Assembly (NCBI GenBank): GCA_004194705.1
Contig: SADC01001072.1
Span: 1 to 64,000, forward strand
Direction: 5' to 3'
DNA from: Ditylenchus dipsaci
Taxonomy: Eukaryota; Nematoda; Chromadorea; Rhabditida; Anguinidae
DNA: 64,000 bases
Shown here: one piece after another, positions 22,799-34,589 of the stretch
How the letters are laid out: each line of letters starts with the position of its first letter
How positions within the stretch are numbered: position 1 is the first letter of the stretch
The notes under the pieces: generated by a model
Database searches by the model: none
What the model saw: only the letters and a program-made list of their open reading frames with translations
What the model was told of the DNA's origin: nothing
Translations under genes and position numbers: made by a program

Positions 22799-25151
22799 GG
22801 CCACCAAACCCCAGACTGGGAAAGTGAAGAAATTTGTAGACATCACTTGCGTCGAAGACGCAACACCGCCAAACCTCAACGCACCGTTAATTCCGGGCAA
22901 CCAAACTGATTTTTATCATTCTATTTTGATACAACCTTATAATTCGCCAGAGTAAATTATTCAGCTGAAATTTTTATTTAGGTTCTTCTTCACTTACTTC
23001 GCTGCCGTGTTGATCAGTAAATTATGACTGTTAAAAAATAAGTAATCTGATTTTTTTCTCAATTATTTAGTCGATATGGTTGTGACACAGTCATCAAAGG
23101 CTTTCACATTTTGCACGAAGAATGAGTTTCCTGAACTGACTGAATTCGTGCGCGATATATCTTCCAAGTATAATATTTTAGTAAATATTTTGTTGAAAGC
23201 ATTATTTGAGGTACAAGCTAGAGGTCAGACAAATATCTGGCGCTCTCAAAGGTGGACTGGCTCAATTGAAGGTGGACCAGCCAAATATTGTGGCTGTTCT
23301 CATGGTTTGTTCCCCATCCTAACTGACTCATTACACTTTTTGTCAAATGCAGGGCAGTAGATCCACCGACCCCAAAGGCAATACATGAAGTCCAATGCCA
23401 GTGACTGACTCGACTGGCCACATCTCTTGAGGGTAATATTATTATTTGAGAACAACCCTGTGTAAAAGTGTTTGTGAACAGGTATGTCCCGTGCTCGACT
23501 GGACCTATTCCGATGTTTGGAAAACCATTAGAGGTTTTTTCTTTTTTTTATATACAAACCGAAAAAAGTATAATATAATTGATTTTTAAATCTGTGTGTG
23601 CCTTACTGTTCCCTATATGATCAAGGCTATACTTCGCTAGAGAGCGGTCAAAACCCTGCAAATCCAGCACTAAAAATGCAAGGAGGGAGAACAAGTAAGG
23701 CCAAGTCTTTGAGCTGTTCTTTTTTCAAGTACAATATGTACTAAGAAATTTGAGGCCGGAGTGCCCTATAATACGATTGTCCAAGAAGTGATTTAACCCT
23801 AGGATGACCACGCTGACCGTCATGTCATATTTGTAAACCTTTTTTTGACTCTCATAAAAAGCACGTTTAGAAAAAAAAACATAAAAAAATCTAAGGTAGA
23901 TTTTAATCTCAGCTACAAAATAAGATATTTAGCGGGCTGAAGAGACCGATCCGGCAGAAATACAGCCCTATTTGCAGTGACGTAGACCACTGACCACCAC
24001 GTTGTGGTCATTATGAATGACTACAATTTTTAAATGATATAGGTTGCACAGTTGCATAGTTTTTATTGATCTTCATTTTTGTGTTTTATAGATGGTCTCA
24101 GATTCACAATTCTGAAACCAAACCCAACAGTGTGTGTCTAACTGCTTTTCTAATATGACCACAATGTGGTCAACGTGGTCAGGACTGAAAATTTTAACGT
24201 GGTCGTCCAAGGGTTAACCACTTTTTGTGTGTTTTAGCCGCTGAAACGTGTAGAGAGAGAAAACATGTTTTTAAAGGACCATGGTTATTGCGCGCAGGGA
24301 CATGTGCAAAATTTGAATTGCCGGGGACACTTCTCTTTCGTCTCGCACTGTACTCTTTGCAGTCATTCAAACGACTCCAAAAGTACAGGGAGAGACGAAA
24401 GAGAAGTGTCCCCCGCCAATTCAAATTTTGCACATGTCGCTGCGCGCAATAACCATGGTCCTTAAAGGCGTGGCCAACTGTAATTGAAATAATTTTTTTT
24501 ACTAAAATTGACTTTTTGCCTTGGGGACCGAGGTAAAGGGTACTGGAGGGTAGCTGGATACCCTACTTTTATTTACACAATGGTATTCTACCCTGTTCGG
24601 TCACTGGAACGAGGCAAAAAGAGTCTCTATATGAATTTTATGATCAAGAGTACTTCTTGAAATCATGTCTAAGGTAAAATGAGTGCGCGCATTTGTGGTC
24701 AAAAATGTTTTATTTCAAAAATGGTCGTTCGCTCTAATGAAAACATGATTTGTACACATTTCAGCAGCTAAAAACACACAAAAACTTTTTCGGCAACCCT
24801 GAGGCGCTTTAGCCCAATTTGATACACTTCGAAGAGGCATAACTTATTTTGTAGTCAAATTCCTAAATTCTGTAAACGCAGATAGACTCAGAATCGCTTG
24901 AGAATTTTTTTTTTATTTTTTTTAATCAAAAACACAATTTTTGCTTGCCCAAACACCACCCTACGAAATTTCGATTGCAATATAATTTATGGCTCTTCAA
25001 AGTGTATCGAATTTCCTGGGATACCCTATATTGTTCAGATACTTTCCTGCATACCGACTGGAAGATGAACATTTGGAGAGATGCTCCAGAGACCAAGCAA
25101 CAATTGGGGGTCCAAAGTAGCTTAGACAGCGTCTTCAAAATATCTATATAA
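22799..25151 (+). pseudogene. FLAD1: Second copy of the FLAD1 3' half (likely assembly duplicate)
   Basis: Repeats the FLAD1 exons from GFHILH... to the C-terminal [19 protein letters not shown] (stop near 25,107), with no upstream MoaB-like or P-loop exons of its own. Its frame breaks differ from copy 1. It reads [16 protein letters not shown] correctly, where copy 1 is frameshifted, but breaks [14 protein letters not shown], which copy 1 reads correctly. Two partly wrong images of one gene best explain this. A true tandem duplicate is less likely. Confidence 0.7.
24275..24461. mobile_element. TTAA-flanked foldback MITE, segmental copy
   Basis: Same element as 20,583-20,772, a few bases shorter through homopolymer indels. 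TTAA at 24,271-24,274 and 24,462-24,465. Confidence 0.75.
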
Positions 25152-25689
25152 ATTTGTGATTTGAAAAGAAATTTTATTATATGTTGCAGTGTTCTTGAAA
25201 AATCTGTGATGCAAAAATATGACCCATTATTGATTTACAATAAAAATGCATAGTTATTGAAGCGTAAACACTAGAGTTGGCTCAGAATCCATATTTGGAC
25301 TGGAACCGGAACCGGAATTTTAGATTTGTGGAAACCGGAACCGGAATCCAAAAAAGACCGGATTCCGGGAAAACCGTAACGGGAAATTCCGGGCCAACTC
25401 TAGTAAACACTTATTTTATCGCAACTCATTTCATCCATTTTCACTTTAAAGGACCATGGTTCTTGAATGCCGCAGCATTTCCGAATTTCGAATTAACGGG
25501 GGACACTTTTCGGAGCGGTAGGCGGAAAGGCCAAATTCTGGCCTTTCGCCGCGGATAAAAGGCCAAATTTGGCCTTTTCGCCGCGGCAGAAAGGCCAAAT
25601 TTCGGCCTTCTCGCCGTGGTCAAAAAGGCCAAAATTTGGTCTTTTTATCCTGGCCTTTTATCCGCGGTGGAAGGCCAGAATTTGTCCTT

Positions 25690-25706
25690 NNNNNNNNNNN
25701 NNNNNN
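25690..25706. other. Assembly gap (17 N)
   Basis: Seventeen N bases. The duplicated segment ends directly at the gap, while the sequence to the right is unrelated to what follows copy 1. Confidence 0.99.
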
Positions 25707-25969
25707 TTAATGACTTTTAACGTTTTATAGATGTTTAGGATACAATCAGCCTTTACTGCCGGACATATTATCCATTTCACCATTAGCCGCACATAATCGT
25801 CGGTCTTATACTAATCGGACTTAGGTGTCCTTTCATATATGCCGGACACAATCGGCGCCGGAACACAATGACACGTACCGGACTCTGCAATAGCAACTGC
25901 ATCGTCTGATTTGTTGATTTAGTCGTTACGTTTTTGCGAGTTTCTATAAGTTTCAACACGCTGTTTGCA

Positions 25970-26750
25970 GATATCTGTGGTAAATCGCTTATTGCTACTA
26001 TTCAGATGCAAAACGACGCTGGAGAAATGATGGTATGCATTTACCGGTCTAGTTTTTTTATTTTTGATCTAAATACTGATTTCAGGATTGTACATTCCAG
26101 AAAGTGTTTCTTCATCCTCTCGCATCATTTCGGCTGACGATCATGGCTCCACCAAATCGACATTGTTGCCGTGGATCCGATCACTGGACGCATGATTCCT
26201 GGTCAGAATACTCGTTACGCCATTGTGGCCAGCTGCGACGCATGGTATGTTTTTGTTGAATATTTTTCTTTGTCATAGTTAGAGAATATTTTTAAAAAAA
26301 GTTTCCATAGGTCATTTTTCTTTCATTTTCGACTCTTGCCGCTGTTTTTATTCTACGGTATTTTTCGAAAAATTCTGAAAAAACTTCGGCTGTGTTTGAG
26401 CCGGTTTGGCCTATCACCTGGTTAGTCCATGGTCATAATTCTGATGAGTTTGTAAATTCGATGTAGAGTAAAAATTTGTGATTTTGGATGAGCGGAACAA
26501 AATTCAAATAATTTTTTTTCCGGGCGGTACATCGTCCGGAAATTTTAACACTAGGATAGTTTGTCAGCAATTTTCGGGCGGTGTTTTGGATGGGATGATG
26601 CCTTAAAATTCGCTGTCCGTCCCCATCCCTAATTTGATGAGCATTTGATGTCTGAGTCGCTAATAAAATTATTTCCAGGTGAGTCTGATGATTGCATTCT
26701 CCGTTTGTTCAAGCGCGATGGCCTCATTGAAAAGAATAACGCCTGAATTT
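25970..26750 (+). pseudogene. Coding-like fragments of an unrecognised gene
   Basis: Three stretches look exonic. About 25,971-26,032 gives ICGKSLIATIQMQNDAGEMM after an acceptor TTTGCAG. About 26,152-26,245 gives QIDIVAVDPITGRMIPGQNT, then RYAIVASCDA, before a GTATGT donor. About 26,681-26,747 gives ESDDCILRLFKRDGLIEKNN and a stop. They do not join in one frame with the visible splice sites, so there are errors or decay next to the gap. I do not recognise the product. Confidence 0.3.
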
Positions 26751-27359
26751 AAGTGCTCCAAAAAATGTTGTTATCTATTTTTTCGTGAGCTGCGAATAAA
26801 GATCGTTATTCTGTATGTCGGTTCTGCAAATGGGTTCGTTAATTCGATCCTAAATTTTTAGGACTTTTTAGTATCTATACAATCGCTGTATTTATCATAA
26901 CTCATGGGACTTTAAATATATTTTGGGGCTATAACCCATGTAGTCCCCCCCCTCTCGGTGCGCCTATGATAAAATGAAAATAAGATTATCGAAAAACAGT
27001 AATATTACCTCCATAATAGCCAAATGCTTTATTTAATGCTAAAATATTCATGGTGGTGGAACAACGTCTGAAAAGCTTTATATTGGTAAATACAGCCAAG
27101 CGGTAGTACTAGTACCATATTTGTCGCTGTCGATTAATTGAAATTTTGAATCACTGTTCTACATTCTGTACGTCTTCAATTAACCCATTTCTGCCGAAAT
27201 TTATTTGTGTAAAAGTTTAAATTTTTTCTTTGGATTGAACTAGTCATTTTCAGGTGTAAAATAGTTGGTTTTATTATGAAAATGTGTTCAAAAAAGGGTT
27301 AGGATGATAAAAAAAAATCTCGAGATTTTGACAATTTTAGAACGCCTAAATTATTGCAC

Positions 27360-27480
27360 GTTCTTTAAAAAATATTTTGTTTGGTCATAGAATTCTTGTT
27401 TTTGGTCACAGAATATTTTATTTTGGCCATAGATTTCGAATTCCACTGCCAAAAAGAGAAGAATTCTATGGCCATTCAAA
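27360..27480. repeat. Small foldback of TGGCCATAGA words
   Basis: Repeated TTTGGTCATAGAATTC / GAATTCTATGGCC words in both orientations, the same vocabulary as the palindrome at 63,148-63,545. No gene is seen between 26.75 and 27.95 kb apart from repeat remnants, including a CTAAGGTCGCTGACC hairpin at 27.69 kb. Confidence 0.5.
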
Positions 27481-28131
27481 ACCATGGCCAAAAAGAATAC
27501 CACGCTTTTTCTTTGCTCTTGTCGTTTTTGTTCTTTTGTTCATGTTGGAGTCAGCGTCATTTTACGCTCCTCCTTTTTGTTTTATATGAGCGCCCATAAG
27601 GACAAACGTAATTGTTGGTTGTTTGAATGAATTGAAAAAAAGGTTAACTCAACCTTAGCCTTGAATTGGATTTATTACCTCGTTCATCTGACACCCTAAG
27701 GTCGCTGACCTGGGTGTCAGATAAACTAGAGTCGGCTGTATCTAAGTAGATGTACCCAGGTGGTTATACCTAGGGTTTGTGATCATTGGCATACCAGGGT
27801 GGAGCTAGCCGAGCTCCAGTTCCCCCATCCCTCCCCGTAAGGATTTTTAATAATGATTAGCCGCTCTCGTCAGGATTTTTTTTAGCCCTTATAGCCCCTT
27901 CCGCCAGGAAAAATTTTGCAATCCTGTGTACGCTTATGTTTGTGATCAGAATAATCTCCTCAGCCGGCTGGGGTTAAACTCAGCGGTTATAACAGCGATC
28001 GGATACAAGTTGTGATCGGATACAGTGATCGGATACAATTGCGATCGGATACAGTGATCGGATACAATTGCGATCGGATACAGCGATTAGATACAACTGC
28101 GATCGTATACAACGATCGGATACAGCGATTA

Positions 28132-28313
28132 CAGTTGACTCTCTCGTTACGAATCTCTCGTTAGCAAATTACTCTCGTTAACGAACTTTCGGTCAAGACT
28201 TTTTGGTTTAGCTTGGTTGGTTTGGTCGTTAACGAACTCTTTGTTAACGAACTCTCTCGTCAACGAAGTAATACGTCCGGTCCCTTCGGGTTTGTTAACG
28301 AGAGAGTCGACTG
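28132..28313. mobile_element. TA-flanked CAGT-ended MITE
   Basis: CAGTTGACTCTCTCGTTACG at the left and GTTAACGAGAGAGTCGACTG at the right, TA on each side. Interior words are GTTAACGAACTC in both orientations. Confidence 0.75.
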
Positions 28314-28319
28314 TAATTA

Positions 28320-28400
28320 ATTTTGTATCACCACTCTTTTTTACTCGATTTTCATTGGCGGGGGACAACCGTTGTCGGAGACGGCAATGGCCCTTTAAGC
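28320..28400. repeat. Short GGCGGGGGACAACCGTTGTC hairpin remnant
   Basis: TTTTCATTGGCGGGGGACAA / CCGTTGTCGGAGACGGCAAT then CCCTTTAA. A related remnant at about 14,390-14,445 has the same words and TTTAAAGGG. It seems to be half of a TTAA-ended element. Confidence 0.4.
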
Positions 28401-28467
28401 TCATTTTGTTGTTGCTTCTTTTGTTCGTATTTTAATATGATTTCCATGAATTGTTCTCATTTATCAG

Positions 28468-28531
28468 ATGGCTCATGTTGAATTTGAACCAAATGCAGAG
28501 GCACTGCCCGGAAATCCTGAAGTTGTGGAAA
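28468..28531 (+). CDS. Isolated small coding-like exon with ATG at the acceptor
   Basis: TTTATCAG is followed at once by ATG, encoding MAHVEFEPNAEALPGNPEVV then E, and a GTAATA donor at 28,532. No continuation exon could be identified, and it does not join in frame to the exon at 35,130. It could be the first coding exon of an unassembled gene, or chance. Confidence 0.3.
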
Positions 28532-29089
28532 GTAATATCCTAGAAGACCCGGCTAATATATTAACCTATATTTATTAACCTATATTGAATGTTTTCTTTG
28601 TTTGTTGGTCCAGTTATAAATTATTGTCGTTTCTTCCCGTTACTCTTAATTGTTTCATTGTTTAATCGTTGGATAAATCTAGTCGTAAGCTGGGATGTAG
28701 AACAAATATATTTTTAATTTTTATCCGATCGCTGTATCCGATCGCAATTGTATCCGATCGCTGTATCCGATCGCAATTGTATCCGATCGCTGTATCCGAT
28801 CACAATTTGTATCCGATCGCAGGGCAGTCAAACTCAGCCGGCTGACAGCTGAGGTAAAAGCTTTGGCCCGGCTGACGGCTGAGGAAAATTTCCAGACCTC
28901 AGCCGGCAGAGGAAAGTTTTTGTGTCGAATTTTCGGCGTTTTTTTTGTTGATTTTTAATTGGTTTTTTTTGACAATTTCGAAGTCTCCAGTCAATAAAAA
29001 AAATTCAGTGATTGAATTTTCCTCCAGGCTATTCTTAATTTTCAAGTTCGAGTCATCCGGCTTGGGCTTTATTGGCTTTCATTAAGCCA

Positions 29090-29480
29090 TCCTACATAGA
29101 TAAAGTTAAAATGTAGCTAGAGCCAAGATTTTGAAAAATATCTAACGATGTTCAATTCAATGATATCCTACCCGGACTTCCAGGAACTTTTCGATACTAT
29201 TTGGAACTGACATTTTTTGCTGTTTCAATTTACACGGTTATTTATAACCTTATACTCAAAATTAGTCCTGCTTCCTGACGTTATTTCAAGTATATATCGT
29301 CCTTTTGAGTATGGATGTGTAAAATCGGCACACCTACAACTTTTCTTGAAGCAGTATTTTTAGCCATTATTTTCATATTAATTTAAGAAAAGTATTTAAA
29401 CATCTCTAAGGGGTACATGACATTCTGTCCCGGACAGTTCTGTCCCGGACATTTCTGTCCCGACACTTCTGTCCCATTTC
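29090..29480. repeat. Remnant of the 5.76/50.2-kb family and a CTGTCCCGGACA array
   Basis: 29,090-29,300 shares AAAATGTAGCTAGAGCCAAG and ATACTATTTGGAACTGACAT words with the interior of the element at 5,759-6,352, without the tRNA-like tips. At 29,426-29,476 there are four tandem TTCTGTCCCGGACA-like units. Confidence 0.5.
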
Positions 29481-29499
29481 CATATTTTTCGATTGATTG

Positions 29500-30400
29500 G
29501 CTGATCTCTTAATACATTGCTTGGCCAACGTTTCACGCAGATGCGAAAATATTATCACAATCAAAATATTATCTGAAAAGTCATATGGAAAACATGAAAA
29601 TTAACTGAAACATTCGTACTGTATTTCCCCCACATATTCTTTTTCAATTCAAAATCATGTTCTTGTCACTGTGCTTTGGCTGCTTTTTCGTGACAGCTAC
29701 TAGGCAACTTACCACTGAGACGGTAGCTAAGACAGCAAGCTACACTTTGAGTGGTATATTGCCTAATAACTATCTAAAAAGAAAAAACCATGACGAAAAG
29801 GCATAACGCAAGAATCCTAAAAAGGTACATGAGGGAAATACGGCATGAATGGTTCGGTCAATTTTCACGTTTTTCATGAGGTTTTTCAATAAATATTTTG
29901 ATTCTGATAACATTTTTGGATTCTTCGTAAAAAATTGGCCAAGTAATGTATTAACAGATGAGCCATTATCAATAAAAATGCGGCGAAGAAAAGAAAACAA
30001 CAATGGTTAAAAATCCCACGCAGCATGCACCCCCCCTTTTAAGGGACTGGCTAAACTGAGTCTTTATAGAGAGCGTCGTTATAAAGAGTGTCATTTTGAC
30101 GTAAATGAGGTCGTTCGTGACTAAATAGCTGTCTTTTCCGAGTCGTTATAGGGAGCGGGTCGTTATGAAGAGCGTCGTTATAGAGAGCGTCAACTGTATT
30201 TTAACTTTGTAACTATTTTTGTACAGTCAACCCACGATTTAACGACACACCGATTTTACGACACCCGAAAATGAGCCGGTTTGGTTGACTTTAACTAAAA
30301 GGCAGAAAATTTTCCAGACCTTCATTAACATCACAAATAAGCTATGAAAGAGAGTTCCTACTCCTGGCTGAGTATGGTCGCGCAAGGATTTGATGAGATA
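29500..30400. other. No gene recognised; half MITEs
   Basis: Contains a GTCGTTATAGAGAGCG foldback at about 30,046-30,195 and a single CAGT-type end (CAGTCAACCCACGATTTAAC) at about 30,223 whose partner I do not find. No exon is supported. Confidence 0.4.
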
Positions 30401-31621
30401 CAGTTGCAGAAAAAAGTTACCGCCCGATCAGAATTTCCACATTTTTTTGAGAAAAACTGTTTGAATTTAATTATTTTTCAAACGGAAAGGGAAAACGAAA
30501 TAGACAGTCTTGTAGAGAATTTCACGCTCTACAAAACTGGTATTTTTGTTCGAAAGATTCATTTAAAATTTATGCAAAAAAATCGCAAAGTTTGAAACAA
30601 TGCAAAAAAAGGTCACGAAAAAAGTTACCGCCCGATAACATTTTGGTCTTTTTTACATGCTTGTCTTCAATGGTGAAAGATTACAGCATACATTTTTTAA
30701 GAGCCCTGAATTTTAGCTACAATTTGGTAGGTCAAACTCTTCTTTTTGATTATTTCGAGAAAAGTTATGACCATCAATAAAAACGTGTCGATTTCTAGTC
30801 AAAATCAAAGTAAATGTAAGGAAAATGGTTGTTTGATCGCATAAATACTGACTTTTGTTAAAAGTTTTAATATCGAAAGCTATCAATTAATGCATTTTTT
30901 GAAAGCTTAATAATTTCTCTACAAAATGGCATGTCGACTGCTCTTTTAGAATTAGACAGGGCTAAGAAACGGATGGTTGAAGTTGGAAAAAACAAAAATG
31001 TACCAAAATGAAGTAAAAAGAGGAGTTTTATAACTCTTCCAACTTCAACCATCCGTTTCTTAGCCCTGTCTAATTCTAAAGAGCAGTCGACATGCCATTT
31101 TGTAGATAAATAAAAGAGCTTTTAGAAAATGCATTAAATGCTAGCTTTTGATATTAAAATTTTCAAGAATAGCTGGTATTTACGTGACCGAACAACCATT
31201 TTCCTTACATTTACTTTGATTTTGACTAGAAATCGACACGTTTTTATTGATGGTCATAACTTTTCTCGAAATGATCAAAAAGAAGAGTTTGACCTACCAA
31301 ATTGTAGCTAAAATTCAGGGCTCTTAAAAAATGTATGCTGTAATCTTTCACCATTGAAGACAAGCATGTAAAAAGATCAAATGTTATCGGGCGGTAACTT
31401 TTTTCGTGACCTTATTTTTGCATTGTTTTAAACTTTGCGATTTTTTGCATAAATTTTAAATGAATCTTTTGAACAAAAATACCAGTTTTGTAGAGCGTGA
31501 AATTCTCTACAAGACTGTCTATTTCGTTTTCCCTTTCCGTTTGAAAAATAATTAAATTCAAACAGTTTTTCTCAAAAAAATGTGGAAATTCTGATCGGGC
31601 GGTAACTTTTTTCTGCAACTG
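30401..31621. mobile_element. 1.22-kb near-perfect palindrome flanked by TA
   Basis: CAGTTGCAGAAAAAAGTTAC (30,401) pairs with GTAACTTTTTTCTGCAACTG (ending 31,621), TA on each side. The arms are about 600 nt with only small differences, so the same frame is found on plus near 30,404-30,595 and on minus near 31,412-31,618 (VTARSEFPHFFEKNCLNLII and so on). The frame is short, has no recognisable domain and is probably non-coding. Confidence 0.85.
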
Positions 31622-31715
31622 TATTTGATGTTTTTTCAGTAAGGTCAGTAGGGATAAATGTCTGTAAAAGATATGAAACTAATCACTCAAATTCCAGTCG
31701 TATATATTGTATGTA

Positions 31716-32068
31716 CAGGGTGTAACAAGAATTTCGGAACTTTTGTTTTGGCCATAACTTTTTTTATAAGCCCTTTTTCAAAATTATGTAAACGCCAGAC
31801 GACTCAGAATTGAGAAGCAATTTTTTGGTTTATAATGTCAAAAACACGATTTTTGCTTGGTCCCTCCCTGTGGTTTGGGCCTTGCCCATCCAGAGACCAT
31901 CCACAGTCCAGCCCGAAAACAGGGGACCAAGCGAGAATCGTGTTTTTGACTTTATATACAAAAAATTGCTTTTAAATTCTGAGTCGATCTGCGTTTACAA
32001 AATTTTGAAAAAGGACTTATAAAAAAGTTATGGTCAAAACAAAAGTTCCAAAATTCTTGTTACACACT
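31716..32068. mobile_element. Palindrome CAGGGTGTAACAAG
   Basis: The left end CAGGGTGTAACAAGAATTTC pairs with AAATTCTTGTTACACAC. Inner words (TCAAAAACACGATTTTTGCT, ACTCAGAATTGAGAAGCAAT) are shared with half copies at 15.58-15.68, 21.1-21.26, 24.8-24.95 and 58.64-58.88 kb. Confidence 0.7.
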
Positions 32069-32289
32069 TTTTAATATGCAAGAAATCATCCCGTACAAGT
32101 TGGTCCAACTTAGGCTGAAGTACAGAATATGTGAAAAATGATGATTTTCGGGTGTTTTGACCACTAAACGTGCTTAAAACACGTTTTCAGGTGGCATAAA
32201 ATGATAAAATCTTCAGGGTGCTCTACAAGAATCTGCAAAAAAAATCTCTCAACGGAATCTTTGAAAAAACAATAATTTACGGCTGTAAC

Positions 32290-32760
32290 TCAACGCACCG
32301 TCGAAAGACTGAATTTCTCACTCAAATTTACTTCTTTCACTCTCAAATTTCTTATTGCCGTTTTCTTTGAAGTTTTGGTTATTTATTTTTTCATATTTTT
32401 TGCGTTTTTATTTTTTTGGATCTTGGATTTCTACTAAGCTATCAAACTCTGCTGCGTAATTTGAGAAATGTATAGATCAAGGGATTTTTTAAAATTTCTA
32501 TAGAAAGAGCTTAAGAGACATTTTTTAAGTTTTTTTATTTTTGAAACCTCTTGATCTCTACATTTCTCAAACTAACCAGCGGAGTTTTATATTTCATCAA
32601 AAAGCGAAGATCCAGGGCATTTTTCCGTGAATTCAAAGAAAACATGACAAGTTTCAAAAAATGATACCGAAAAATCAAAAATATTACCATCAAAATGGTA
32701 ATATAAAATTTGAGGGTGAAAAAAAGAAATTTAATGGCGAATTCCCCTTCTTGAAGCAGT
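32290..32760. repeat. Foldback of ACTCAAATTT words
   Basis: Left TTTCTCACTCAAATTTACTT, right AAATTTGAGGGTGAAAAAAA, with inner pairing of TTTGAGAAATGTATAGATCA against its inverse. No gene is seen here. Confidence 0.55.
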
Positions 32761-33039
32761 ATTTTTAGCCATTATTTTCATAGTTTTACACCCTATGAAT
32801 TGTGTGTGAGGATTTTTGCCTTTTGTACAGATCTCAAATTTTATTAACTAGTGAGGAAGAAATTTGAGTACGTGAATTTAGTTTGCACCACCCTCGAATT
32901 GTAATTAAAATAAGGCTAAAAATGGTCAATAAAAAAACCGGGTCGAAAAATTACCTGGTTATGAGCTACCCTAGTAAGAACTCTAAAAATTTATATAAAT
33001 AATTGATAAATAAGCTTTTAGTTTGCAATTCTGGAGGGC

Positions 33040-33600
33040 ATAATTGAATTTGAGGCGTTTTCAACAACCTTGTCTCATTTTATATTATGCAATGCACAGT
33101 GTACCACTGCTCCTACTGCCAAACACCACTCATCCGCAAAGGACGACCAGGCAGACAGTTGGAATAAAACAGCACACTAATGAGAAACACAATATATATG
33201 TGTGTGCATGTGGGGGGCAACTAGATTGATGATGGTCCATCCAACCAATCACCATCCACCCCTGTTATTTTGGCTGCTCTCCCTGGTCCCTCCTGTTCGC
33301 CCGCACTATTCCCTCTGTTTAGTGACTGGACTCTCTGGCTGTGCCTTGGTGTATAAGTCGGCTAAATGGCTGAGTGCTTTATGGGGCGAAATGGCTGAAG
33401 CTGATTGGTCGGATTATTTCCTGCTGCTCAAAGAAAACCTCTTTTGCCCAAAAATTGTGCTTGCTTGCTGCTCTGCCCTCCCTTTGTTCGTCACCACTAC
33501 TGCCTCCAATATGCTCCCCCTCACACCATCACTGAATTTTTGCTGTTTTTGTTGATGTTTTGGTGGTAGAAACCGTACAAATAGGATGTAAAGTAATTAG
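33040..33600 (+). promoter_or_regulatory. Unique, C-rich island upstream of the polyhomeotic-like gene
   Basis: Unlike its surroundings this stretch is not palindromic, is richer in C, and contains CCATCCAACCAATCACCATC (CCAAT-like), a GTGTATAAGTCGG TATA-like word at about 33,350 and many CTGCT words. It lies about 1.5 kb before the first coding exon of the polyhomeotic-like gene. I infer a promoter or 5' untranslated exon; frames within it have no recognised domain. Confidence 0.35.
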
Positions 33601-34589
33601 AATTCTCCGAAAAGATGGAGTTTCATTTTTCCGCCTTGGTTCCCCCTGCTTTTAAAAAAAATACAACAAGTTGATCCGAAGAATTTTTTACGAAAAAATT
33701 ACAGGAGGACCAAGGCGAAAGGTCGGACCCGACTCTTTACAAGAATATGATTTTTATTGCAATGTAATAATATTTTTATTGTATAAATTTTATTTTTTTC
33801 CACTATTTTATTGGAGTTTTTGGAGTGGGCTGTTTTGATGTTAGTTTAGTGAAAAAAGGGGAATTTTTTTGGGATTTTCAAGATTTTAACATAGGTAGAA
33901 CAGATGACAAGTATCAGTAGCTTCCGCCACTTGACCACTAACTAACCTACCAAGTCTTTTTTGTATCATTGAGCAACTTTATTGCTACATTTTTATGGGA
34001 GTGAATTTAACACCGCCATTACAGGTTTTCAATTTATGAAATTTCAGTACTAAATATTGGATAGTTTTTTTATTAGAATTTTTTCTGAGTAGGTTTGTAA
34101 CTTGTTTTTACAAGCTGAAAATTGTTGTTTTTAGTCGTGTTTTGATAATTTTATTCACTCATAATTTTATAATCATTTGATCAATAATGATTTTCATGGT
34201 TTTCATGATTATAATTTTTTTAACAATTTTTTGCAACAAAAAATTAGTACATTTTGCACTTGAATAAACAAAAACAAAATCTTCCAGTTTGGCTGGTACC
34301 ACCGGAAGAAATAATCAGAATGCCAAGACTCGCCCCCACTGCCAATTTTGAATTTAAAAATTCAATAGTTGGATAAGGAGTCGACCAATTGGCCGGAAAA
34401 TGTCATTCGGCGGACTAGTAGGGCACAAAATTAATGAATCTCATACTTTTAAGACCTTTTTCATGTCTATTGGAATTTTTCAAAAATATCCCATTGGACG
34501 ACCTTATTTAAAAACTTGTACTTTGTTCTAGCGTGTTTTTGCGTAGATACGTGAATTTAGCTCACAACATACAGGTGCCTTGCGGTAGA

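Larger units (their letters stand above)
22799..25689. repeat. Direct duplication, copy 2
   Basis: Matches 19,108-21,990 at a period of about 3.69 kb. Its right edge is the N gap. Indels relative to copy 1 occur every few tens of bases, while substitutions are rare. Confidence 0.9.
27955..28865. mobile_element. Nested inverted arrays of GATCGGATACA
   Basis: Left: CAGCCGGCTGGGGTTAAACTC (about 27,961), then a tandem of GCGATCGGATACAATT-like units to about 28,130. Right: inverse tandem TGTATCCGATCGC at 28,728-28,820, then AAACTCAGCCGGCTGACAGC. Units are 14-27 bp. A CAGT-ended MITE (28,132-28,313) and a short open exon (28,468-28,531) lie between the arms. Confidence 0.65.

Noticed and set aside
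22799..25151. True tandem paralogue of FLAD1
   Set aside because: Copy 2 lacks the 5' exons, differs mainly by indels, complements the frame breaks of copy 1 and ends at an N gap.
30344..30595. Frame VTARSEFPHFFEKNC... present on both arms of the palindrome
   Set aside because: Duplicate of the same repeat DNA, short, AT-driven composition, no domain; better explained as non-coding palindrome arm.
33202..33555. Open frame over the C-rich island (LVTGLSGCALVYKSAKW...)
   Set aside because: No domain, no splice continuation, and position before the first coding exon fits promoter or untranslated sequence better.
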